A DNA stretch of 64,000 nucleotides from positions 62,001-126,000 of the forward strand of contig DASYYH010000020.1 of assembly GCA_035934015.1 (NCBI GenBank), written 5' to 3'. The notes beneath the pieces were generated by a model. It searched no databases. It saw only the letters and a list, made by a program, of their open reading frames with translations, and was not told the DNA's origin. The translations under genes and the position numbers were made by a program. The DNA is from Candidatus Acidiferrales bacterium (GTDB lineage Bacteria; Acidobacteriota; Terriglobia; Acidiferrales; UBA7541). This document shows positions 16,956-23,854 of this stretch, piece by piece; position 1 is the first letter of the stretch; the number at the start of each line of letters is the position of its first letter.

Positions 16956-17489
16956 ATGAAAACAGCACTAACTTCATGCTGCTGTATACTTGCGGCATCA
17001 CTTCTCCTGTTCAATACAACCTCCTTTGCGAAGGACAAAAAACACCTGCCACTGCCTGCCCAAGTCATCGATGCAAAGACCGTCTATATAGACAATCAAA
17101 GCGGGGTCGCGGCGCTGGGAGATCGGGCCTACCAAGAACTGCAGAAGTGGGGCAGATTCCAAATCGTGCAAGACCGCCAACATGCGGACTTGATTCTGCT
17201 GCTTTCGGCCCGTGAGTATAACCGGGGTTACGTTACCACCGGCGGTGGTCAGACCGGAACCGTCGACCAGAACGGGAACATCAACACGACGAATAACCCA
17301 ACTTACACGAATGCGGTGACCGTGGGTTATACATTTCTAACTGCTATAGATCCGAAGACGGGTGATGGCCTTTGGAGCGACTCCAAAAAATGGGGAACCC
17401 TATTCACTGGGTACCATAGCGCTACGAAGGGACTAATTGACGAACTGCGGAAGCGTATGGAAGAACAAACTGCAGGATCAGGAAAATAA
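16956..17489 (+). CDS. Exported hypothetical protein
   Basis: 177 aa from ATG 16956, with a hydrophobic Cys-rich signal peptide (residues 5-23) ending TSFAKDKK. The mature part has an alpha/beta domain: AKTVYIDNQSG, ELQKWGRFQIVQDRQHADLILLLS. This resembles the fold seen in acidobacterial lipoproteins of CsgG/TolB-N type, where a short protein reports a computed basal 'NQSG...ADL' core. A Gly/Thr/Asn-rich loop (TTGGGQTGTVDQNGNINTT) follows, then a strand-rich end. I do not recognise a specific family. Base composition is lower in GC than the flanking genes. Confidence 0.7.
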   Translation: MKTALTSCCCILAASLLLFNTTSFAKDKKHLPLPAQVIDAKTVYIDNQSGVAALGDRAYQELQKWGRFQIVQDRQHADLILLLSAREYNRGYVTTGGGQTGTVDQNGNINTTNNPTYTNAVTVGYTFLTAIDPKTGDGLWSDSKKWGTLFTGYHSATKGLIDELRKRMEEQTAGSGK

Positions 17490-17644
17490 CCATGGACGCG
17501 CGGGGATATTTATGCAAGCGCGACGGCTGTATATCAGCATTCAGGAAAGCGGGAGGCCCATCCACAGTCTAGGAGCGTTTGATTTCCGGTACAATACAGG
17601 GAGAATAGGCACAACGATTCATAGGTGTATTGTGGGAGGCCCGG

Positions 17645-18340
17645 ATGCCACGACGACGATTAGTTCGGACAGAGGGCGACGTGCGCGATTTCCCTCGGTA
17701 CAGCATTCCCGAAGCGGCGTTCTACGTGCGCATTCCTGCGAACACACTGCGTGCGTGGACACTTGGCCAAGATTACGTTACGCGGGCAGGCAAGCACCGT
17801 ACATTCAAGCCGTTGATCGACTTGGCCGACAGAAAAAACAAATTGCTTTCTTTTTATAACTTAGTGGAAGCCCACATCTTGCGCTTCACAACGGAAAAGC
17901 GAGGCATACCACTCAAGAACGTGCGGGACGCGCTTGATTTCGTCCACGACAAAATACCCGGAAAGCATCCTCTGCTGACGCACAATTTCGAAACCTCTGG
18001 GAAGGATTTATTTATACGCCATCTGGGAAACACCATTAACGCCACGAGCAAGGGTCAATATGCGATGAGGCAAATCCTTGAAAAGTACCTCAGTCTTATC
18101 CCGCGCGACCCATATGGCTTGCCTATCCGCGTTTTCCCAATCAACTCCAAGCGGCTCGCCATTGACCCGCTGTTTTCCTCGGGTAAGCCGATCGTGAAAG
18201 ACAAAGGCATTATGGCATCTGTGCTGTGGGGACGGAGCAAGTCCGGCGAGAGTATAGCCGATATCGCTCGCGATTACGGACTAACAGATATTGAAGCGCG
18301 AGAAGCAATCGAAGACTACGAATGGAAAGCAGCAGCCTGA
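17645..18340 (+). CDS. Antitoxin-like protein: MerR-type N-terminus plus DUF433 domain
   Basis: 231 aa from ATG 17645, preceded by GGGAGG. The N-terminal part (FPRYSIPEAAFYVRIPANTLRAWT) is a helix-turn-helix of MerR/DUF433-associated type. The C-terminal 45 residues (SVLWGRSKSGESIADIARDYGLTDIEAREAIEDYE) are a DUF433 module, which usually starts with a G/R-x-S-GESV-like turn. DUF433 proteins pair with PIN-like DUF5615/Mut7-C-type toxins, and the next, overlapping gene has PIN-like features. It probably binds its own promoter and neutralises the partner. The gene is AT-richer than its surroundings, suggesting transfer. Confidence 0.85.
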   Translation: MPRRRLVRTEGDVRDFPRYSIPEAAFYVRIPANTLRAWTLGQDYVTRAGKHRTFKPLIDLADRKNKLLSFYNLVEAHILRFTTEKRGIPLKNVRDALDFVHDKIPGKHPLLTHNFETSGKDLFIRHLGNTINATSKGQYAMRQILEKYLSLIPRDPYGLPIRVFPINSKRLAIDPLFSSGKPIVKDKGIMASVLWGRSKSGESIADIARDYGLTDIEAREAIEDYEWKAAA

Positions 18341-18809
18341 CGAACCACCAATTTTTCTCCTCGATAGAACATTTGGGAGAAGCCAATTGGCTAATATGCT
18401 GCGTTCGGCAGGCTTCCTTGTCGTAACTCTTTTTGATGAATATGGAGATGCTGAAAGCAGAATCGCGGACCCCGTAATGATTCACGGTTGCGGGCTAAAG
18501 GAATACGTGCTACTGACAGGTGATCAAGACTTGGAATTTACCTGGGCAAAAGAAGTGACAGAAGCTCATATTGCCGTTTTTGCTACGACAAATAACAACG
18601 AAGGCCCAACGCAATGGGCACCGCGAATCATTAAGGCAAAAAACGATATTTTGCGTGAGCTTAGACGAAGAACAAAACCCTTCACGGCAAGGATTGGATC
18701 GGATGGCCGTGTAACACGAGTGAGGCTATTTGATGGTTCGCAGTGGAAAACAATCGAGCTCAACAAAAAGCATGGCCCACATAAAAGCAAGTACAAACCA
18801 GAGGGGTAA
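18291..18809 (+). CDS. PIN-like (VapC45/DUF5615-type) putative toxin
   Basis: Up to 172 aa. The segment IFLLDRTFGRSQLANMLRSAGF, then LTGDQDLEF, and a later strand IAVFAT follow the PIN-like layout in which clustered acidic residues bind metal for RNA cleavage: Asp in FLLDR, and the Asp pair in TGDQD. The first Asp lies before any ATG, so the protein must start at TTG 18291 or at another non-ATG codon. That makes it overlap the antitoxin gene by about 50 bases. The lysine-rich C-terminus (NKKHGPHKSKYK) may contact RNA. Assigned by motif and context; toxicity is not shown. Confidence 0.75.
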   Translation: MKREKQSKTTNGKQQPDEPPIFLLDRTFGRSQLANMLRSAGFLVVTLFDEYGDAESRIADPVMIHGCGLKEYVLLTGDQDLEFTWAKEVTEAHIAVFATTNNNEGPTQWAPRIIKAKNDILRELRRRTKPFTARIGSDGRVTRVRLFDGSQWKTIELNKKHGPHKSKYKPEG

Positions 18810-18942
18810 GCCCTCGTCCTCTTAGTTTGCGGAAACTGCTCTCGAAATTCCGGAACTTAAGCTTGAAGAATTCTAATTCCGCAACCTATATCTAATTTTT
18901 CGCTTGGCTCGCTGCGCTGCTTGGAGCAACATAGCGCCGCCT

Positions 18943-20325
18943 ATGCCGCACACCTTCTCCCGTCGCGACACATTGAAACTTTTCGGCGTCGGAGCCGCAG
19001 CAGCAGCGGGCGCATCCGCGGCGTTTTCGCCTCTCGTCTCCGTCGCGCCGCAATCGCAGTCCACGCCCAGCCCCGCGCAGCTTGCCGAGCAGCAGCGCGA
19101 AGACGCTTCCCGCGCCGCGCGCATGGCTTGGTGGCACGCCGCCAAATTCGGCATGTTCATTCACTTCGGACTCTACAGCGTCTACGGCCATCACGAATGG
19201 GCCATGGAAGAGGAAGGCATTCCCGTCGCCGAATACGAGCAGCTCGCGCGTCGCTTCCATCCGCGTCCCGGATTCGCGCGCGAATGGGCGCGTCTCGCCA
19301 AACGCGCCGGCCAGAAATACATGGTCATGACCAGCAAGCATCACGAAGGCTTCTGCAATTTCGCGTCGAAGCTCACGAATTATTGCGCGCCCGATCAGGG
19401 CCCGGGCCGCGACCTCGCCCGCGAATACGTCGAAGCCGCCCGCGCCGAGGGCCTTCGCGTGGGCTTCTACTATTCGCTCATGGACTGGCACCATCCCGAT
19501 GGCGCGCGTTGCGCCACCGATCCTGCCGCGCGTGAGCGCTTCGTCGCCTACACCCACGGCCTGATCCGCGAAATCATGAGCAACTACGGAAAAATCGACG
19601 TCCTCTGGTACGACGTCGCCTGGCCGCTCGACGCCGATGGCTGGCAATCCGTCAAAATGAACCAGATGGTCTTCGGCCTTCAGCCCGACATCATCGTCAA
19701 CAATCGCAACCTTCTTCCCGGCGATTTCAGCACTCCGAAACAGGAAATTTCCGCCTCCGAGGAAGGCCGCGCGTGGGAATCCTGCATGACCATGAACGAC
19801 AGTTGGGGTTATCAGCGCGCGGACGACGACTGGAAATCGCCCAAGACCATCGTCCGCAATTTAATCGAATGCGCGCAGGGCGGCGGAAATTATTTGCTGA
19901 ATATCGGGCCGACCGGCGACGGTTCCATTCCTTCCGAATCCATCGCCACGCTCGAAGCCGTCGGCCGCTGGATGGACGACAACGGCCCCACAATTTACGA
20001 ATCCGAACGCTCGAAAGTGACCACGTCCGAAATGGCCGGATTCACGCGCAAAGGCAACACGCTATACGTCCACGTACACTTCTGGCCCGGTAACACCGTC
20101 GCCGTCGGTGGTCTGCGAACCAAAGTTCTCAGCGCGCGCATGTTCACGACCAAACAGCCCGTCGAATTTCATCAGGAAGAATTTCGCGTGCAGTTCACGG
20201 GCCTGCCCGACCATCCCCCCGATCCGCTCGCCACGGTCATCGAAGTCGAATGCGAGAGCGAGCCTGTTCAGGACACGCGCTGGGTGCGCGAGAATCGCCC
20301 CCGCCGCGCTGTGGGGTTCGATTAG
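18943..20325 (+). CDS. GH29 alpha-L-fucosidase, Tat-exported
   Basis: 460 aa from ATG 18943. The N-terminus carries a twin-arginine signal (SRRDTLKLFG, residues 6-15) followed by an Ala-rich hydrophobic stretch, so it is exported folded. The GH29 barrel begins at MAWWHAAKFGMFIHFGLYS (about 61-79) and contains SKHHEGF (131-137). The probable nucleophile is Asp224 in VLWYDVAWP. Later GGNYLLNIGPTGDG (about 325) is also characteristic. It hydrolyses alpha-L-fucosides from glycans. The general acid is not assignable from sequence alone. The gene stands alone between the toxin-antitoxin island and a SnoaL gene. Confidence 0.94.
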   Translation: MPHTFSRRDTLKLFGVGAAAAAGASAAFSPLVSVAPQSQSTPSPAQLAEQQREDASRAARMAWWHAAKFGMFIHFGLYSVYGHHEWAMEEEGIPVAEYEQLARRFHPRPGFAREWARLAKRAGQKYMVMTSKHHEGFCNFASKLTNYCAPDQGPGRDLAREYVEAARAEGLRVGFYYSLMDWHHPDGARCATDPAARERFVAYTHGLIREIMSNYGKIDVLWYDVAWPLDADGWQSVKMNQMVFGLQPDIIVNNRNLLPGDFSTPKQEISASEEGRAWESCMTMNDSWGYQRADDDWKSPKTIVRNLIECAQGGGNYLLNIGPTGDGSIPSESIATLEAVGRWMDDNGPTIYESERSKVTTSEMAGFTRKGNTLYVHVHFWPGNTVAVGGLRTKVLSARMFTTKQPVEFHQEEFRVQFTGLPDHPPDPLATVIEVECESEPVQDTRWVRENRPRRAVGFD

Positions 20326-20429
20326 TTTTGGGGCGTCTGGTGCGACCACATCGCGCCTGTACCGCTACGTTACAAATTCGAGTTTTCAGCAGCCTGCGAG
20401 AATGAATCTATTGGAGGCGTGGCTAAAAA

Positions 20430-20789
20430 ATGTTGACTCAACCGGTGGCAAAGGAATTCGCTGCAGAGTGGATCGACGCGTGGAATGCGCACGACCTCGA
20501 TCGCATACTTTCGCACTATGCGGAGAATGTGGTGCTCACGTCGCCGGTCGCAGCGAAAGTGCTCGGAGAGGCGTCCGGAATGGTGAACGGCAGGCAAGCA
20601 CTTCGCGGTTACTTCGCGAAAGGGCTTGAGCTTTTTCCGAACCTCCAATTCAAGCTCATCGATGTCATGCAGGGAATCTCGAGCGTTGTGCTCTATTATG
20701 AGAATCAGCGCGGCACCAGGACTGGCGAGTTCATGGAATTCGATGCGGCGGAAAAGGTAGTTCGCGTCGTTGCCAACTACAGCATATAA
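20430..20789 (+). CDS. SnoaL-like / NTF2-fold protein
   Basis: 119 aa from ATG 20430 with GGAGG 13-17 bases upstream. The N-terminal EFAAEWIDAWNAHDLDRILSHYAENVVLTSP helix-strand pattern and the GRQALRGYFAKGLELFPNLQF centre are standard for nuclear transport factor 2-like proteins of the SnoaL class. A YYENQRGTRTGEFMEF strand closes the barrel. No catalytic residue can be named. It is unrelated in sequence detail to the SnoaL-like gene at 10.2 kb. Confidence 0.88.
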   Translation: MLTQPVAKEFAAEWIDAWNAHDLDRILSHYAENVVLTSPVAAKVLGEASGMVNGRQALRGYFAKGLELFPNLQFKLIDVMQGISSVVLYYENQRGTRTGEFMEFDAAEKVVRVVANYSI

Positions 20790-20818
20790 AGGCATCGATG
20801 CAAAGACAAAGGGTAGGA

Positions 20819-21250
20819 CTACTTCGCGCTCGGAACGATTAGGCGAACCTCGCCACCGTCGATGGGCGGCTTATCTCCTCGCTTCTCGCAGATCGCGCCC
20901 ATGTGTTTCCAGATCTCTTGGACTTCCGCGGGCATGTGGTCCGGAATGTCGTGATTTTGCCAGGTGAGAATCTCGACGAAATAGGGCCGGCCGTTTTCGC
21001 TTCCCTGAAGAATCACGTGCGGCTGCGGAAGCACCATGTCGAGGCGCGTGTAAGCTTGCCACGCGTCGGCGAGGACTTTCTTCATCTCGTCTTCATGGCC
21101 GGGCTGGACATGGAAAGTGACGAGGACCGTCTCCGGCTGATCGTCAGGGAGTTGCGTCTGCGCGAACGACGGAGCCACGCGGAGCCAGCCGACGATGGCG
21201 AGAACGGCAACCGCGATTCTCCAGCCAAATTGCTTGCGATGAACTTTCAT
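20819..21250 (-). CDS. Exported small protein with ABM-like (dimeric alpha+beta) domain
   Basis: 143 aa with a signal peptide (residues 10-30, ending APSFAQ). The mature part begins ETVLVTFHVQPGHEDEMKKVLADAWQAYTRLDMV, the strand-helix pattern of antibiotic-biosynthesis-monooxygenase-like dimeric barrels. It continues with GRPYFVEILTWQNHDIPDHMPAEVQEIWKHM. The fold assignment is moderately confident; no cofactor or activity is inferable. Its ATG directly abuts the stop of the upstream membrane-protein gene on the same strand, so the two are probably one transcript. Confidence 0.78.
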   Translation of the reverse strand: MKVHRKQFGWRIAVAVLAIVGWLRVAPSFAQTQLPDDQPETVLVTFHVQPGHEDEMKKVLADAWQAYTRLDMVLPQPHVILQGSENGRPYFVEILTWQNHDIPDHMPAEVQEIWKHMGAICEKRGDKPPIDGGEVRLIVPSAK

Positions 21251-21709
21251 TTATGCCTCCGCGCGAACCGCGGCACTCGAAGCTTTTGCGGGCCGCCGCA
21301 ATAGTCCCCCTGCCACGCTCAGCACCAGCAGCGACGTGAAAAACGTGAGGTGATACCACACCGGAAATTTGTGCCATATGGAAATGTGCGTCGGCAGGAA
21401 CATCGCCACGGTCACTACGCCCGTTGCGAGCGGCGTCTTGATCCTCTCTTTTGCCACCAGCGCCACTACAAAACCGGAAACCACTGAACTCACTCCGCTC
21501 TCCAACAGCCGCATAATCTTCATCGGCAGCGTGAAGACCAGCGACTTTTCGACTAACGCATAGTCGATCCACAGTTTTCGCATCGCGATATCACACACCG
21601 TGACGACTACCGCCCACGCAATCAATCCAGCAATCACGGCGAGAATAATTCTCGCCACTCGGTGTCCTCTGCCGTCTTTCCACATGTGCGCTGCTCTATT
21701 TTCTGGCAT
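21251..21709 (-). CDS. Four-TM membrane protein of unknown function
   Basis: 152 aa. Hydrophobic segments occupy about residues 20-42, 55-68, 72-88, 96-112 and 118-138, separated by short charged loops (MRKLWIDYALVEKS, AKERIKTP). No catalytic motif is present. The TAA stop is immediately followed by the ATG of the exported ABM-like gene, so they are likely co-expressed. I do not recognise the family. Confidence 0.75.
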   Translation of the reverse strand: MPENRAAHMWKDGRGHRVARIILAVIAGLIAWAVVVTVCDIAMRKLWIDYALVEKSLVFTLPMKIMRLLESGVSSVVSGFVVALVAKERIKTPLATGVVTVAMFLPTHISIWHKFPVWYHLTFFTSLLVLSVAGGLLRRPAKASSAAVRAEA

Positions 21710-21739
21710 CTCCCGCCTCCAGCATCTAATCTCCAGCCT

Positions 21740-22525
21740 CTAGAACGCCACATCCTTGATGTGCGTGGCGATGAACCAGCAATTGCCCCACGCATCCTTC
21801 ACTCCCGCGCTGCGATCGCCGTAAGGCTTGTCGTTCGGAGCTTCAATCGTCGTTGCGCCTGCGTGCAGCGCTTGCGCGTACACCGCATCCGTATCCGGCA
21901 CGTACAGGTGCAAATGGCACGGCGTCTGCCGGTTCGCACGAAACGCTTCGTCAATTTCAATCTGGCCATCGCCGATGAACACGGTCGCGTGCGCAATTGC
22001 ACCACCCGGCCATTTGTGAATGCCCTCCGCGCGCCCGCCAAATGCTTCTTCCATGAACGAAATCATCTTCTCCGCGCCGTGCAAATGCAGATAGGGCTGA
22101 ACTGCCGGATGCGAATATTGCTTTGCCTGCGGCGTGATGTACCACTCGTTTCCGAACGGGTCGCGCACCCCTGCTTCATACTCTCCGTAGAACTGCATGG
22201 CGGGTTCATACAGCGAAACGGCTCCCGCGCGCAATGCGTTGCGATAGGCCTCTTCCGCATCCGGCACCGTCAAATGAATTGTCACCGGCGCCGGCCCGTA
22301 CTGCTCGTTGCCATCGCTTAGTTCGATCATCGAATCGCCGACTTTCACTTCCGCATGCATGATTTTCCCGCTCGGAATTGGCACGCGGCCTTTTTCTTCC
22401 GCGCCGAATGCTTCCTTCATGAAGTCGATGAATCCCGCCGCGCCGCCGACCAAAATGTACGGCGTGATGGTGTGGAATCCTTCGCGTATGTACTTCACTT
22501 TTTTCGCTGGTTCTGCTGCGTTCAT
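21740..22525 (-). CDS. Two-domain VOC (glyoxalase-like) protein
   Basis: 261 aa from ATG 22525 with GGAGG 6 bases upstream. Two glyoxalase-fold repeats cover about residues 14-130 and 140-258. Each has the pattern (I/V)xGA(A/E)xxIxF(M/L)xEAFGG/GAE, (A/H)AxVxxGD(S/G)xIExx, and a closing VxDPFGNxWYI (or VKDAWGNCWFI) strand. PhnB-like double-VOC proteins often bind small ligands or metal. No metal triad can be assigned with certainty. It is divergent from the MarR-GNAT gene across about 300 bases, so a common regulator is possible. Confidence 0.88.
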   Translation of the reverse strand: MNAAEPAKKVKYIREGFHTITPYILVGGAAGFIDFMKEAFGAEEKGRVPIPSGKIMHAEVKVGDSMIELSDGNEQYGPAPVTIHLTVPDAEEAYRNALRAGAVSLYEPAMQFYGEYEAGVRDPFGNEWYITPQAKQYSHPAVQPYLHLHGAEKMISFMEEAFGGRAEGIHKWPGGAIAHATVFIGDGQIEIDEAFRANRQTPCHLHLYVPDTDAVYAQALHAGATTIEAPNDKPYGDRSAGVKDAWGNCWFIATHIKDVAF

Positions 22526-22791
22526 TTTTTCCTCCACACTTTTTTCTTTTGAACGGGTTTCTTCCCTGTGGACCCTCGGCTGGCTGAGCGCGTCGCGCCG
22601 CCTCCACCAAAAGCCGCTCGTCCGCTTCATTTTCTCGGCCCTTGAACCCCTGCTCCCGCAATACGCGCTCTCCATAACATAAACTGCCGGGCCGGCAAAA
22701 GGTTACGCGAAAATTTTGCCCGCCCGGAGTCACTCCGTCCGCCAAAGGTTTTTCGAGCGGTTCTTCGGCGCGGTGACGCTGGAAAACTAAT
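22526..22791. other. Intergenic region, VOC and MarR-GNAT divergent promoters
   Basis: About 266 bases between divergent genes. No ORF with family similarity is seen; a GCCGGGCCGGC palindrome lies near 22687. The right end runs into a tandem palindromic operator described separately. Confidence 0.5.
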
Positions 22792-22823
22792 TGACAGTGT
22801 CAACTATCTATGTGACAGTGTCA
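22792..22823 (+). promoter_or_regulatory. Tandem palindromic operator upstream of MarR-GNAT gene
   Basis: Two identical 11-bp sequences TGACAGTGTCA (22792-22802 and 22813-22823) are each nearly perfect palindromes (TGACA-G-TGTCA). Their starts are 21 bp apart, two helical turns. They sit 6 bases before the ATG of the MarR-GNAT gene, and the first overlaps a TTGACA -35-like box (22791-22796). Such spacing is what a dimeric winged-helix regulator of MarR type needs; self-repression is inferred. Confidence 0.75.
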
Positions 22824-22828
22824 TTCAT

Positions 22829-23794
22829 ATGTCCATCGCACCCGGACCGCCGGCCGTCGACCCCACGCTCGCCGGGCGGATCGACGCCATCCGCCGTTTC
22901 AATCGCTTCTATACCAAGCGCATCGGCGTGCTCGATGAAAGTTTTCTGCACACTCCCTTTTCGCTCGCCGAAGGCCGCGTGCTCTATGAGATCGCGCAGC
23001 TCGAAAATCCTTCCGCAAGCGCCGTCGCCCGCAATCTCAGCTTGGACACCGGCTATCTCAGCCGCATCCTGCGCGATTTCGTCCGCCGTGGCTTCGTTGA
23101 TAAGAAACGTTCCGCGAGCGATGGCCGCCAGAGTTTTCTCGCGCTGACCGCTCGCGGCCGCAAAGCCCTCGCGCCGCTCGACCGCCGCGCCAATGAAGAA
23201 GTCGGCGCCATGCTCCGTGCCCTGCCTGCGAAAGAGCAGGCTCGCCTCGCAAGCGCTATGGACACTATCGCAAATCTCCTCGGCGACAAATCCAAAGAAA
23301 AACCCGCGAGTGGCGCGCCCTATCTCCTCCGCTTCCATCAGTCGGGCGACATGGGCTGGATCGTTCATCGTCACGGCGTTCTGTATTCACAGGAATATGG
23401 CTACGACGAGCAATTTGAAGCGCTCTGTGCGCGCATCGTCGGCGAGTTCATTCAGAATTTCGACGCGAAGCGCGAACGCTGCTGGATCGCTGAACGCGAA
23501 GGCGAAATCGTCGGCTCCGTTTTTCTGGTGAAGAAATCCAAATCAGTCGCCAAGCTGCGTTTATTGTATGTGGAGCCTATCGCGCGCGGCCTCGGCATCG
23601 GCCGGCGGCTCGTCGAGGAATGCATTCGCTTTGCGCGCCAGGCAGGCTACAAAAAAATTACGCTCTGGACGCAAAGTCATCTCGATTCCGCGCGCCGCAT
23701 CTACAAAGCCGCTGGATTCCGCCGCGTCCACAGCGAGTCGCATCACAGCTTCAGCCTCGACCTCGTCGCGGAAACCTGGGACCTCGCCCTCTAG
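22829..23794 (+). CDS. MarR-type regulator fused to GNAT acetyltransferase
   Basis: 321 aa. Residues 1-150 form a MarR winged helix (LAEGRVLYEIAQLENPSASAVARNLSLDTGYLSRILRDFVRRGFVDKKRS...DGRQSFLALTARG). Residues 160-321 form a GNAT domain with acetyl-CoA-binding motif A RGLGIGRRLVEECIRFARQ and a following Lys/Tyr-rich strand. Such MarR-GNAT fusions are a known two-domain class that may acetylate a small molecule they also sense. No ribosome-binding site precedes the ATG at 22829, and the operator lies 6 bases upstream. A leaderless transcript, or another start, is possible. Confidence 0.93.
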   Translation: MSIAPGPPAVDPTLAGRIDAIRRFNRFYTKRIGVLDESFLHTPFSLAEGRVLYEIAQLENPSASAVARNLSLDTGYLSRILRDFVRRGFVDKKRSASDGRQSFLALTARGRKALAPLDRRANEEVGAMLRALPAKEQARLASAMDTIANLLGDKSKEKPASGAPYLLRFHQSGDMGWIVHRHGVLYSQEYGYDEQFEALCARIVGEFIQNFDAKRERCWIAEREGEIVGSVFLVKKSKSVAKLRLLYVEPIARGLGIGRRLVEECIRFARQAGYKKITLWTQSHLDSARRIYKAAGFRRVHSESHHSFSLDLVAETWDLAL

Positions 23795-23854
23795 GAATGG
23801 CTCTCTACAGCGCCAAAGCGCCGGCGCGGCACAACCACGCAACGCTCGATCGCT

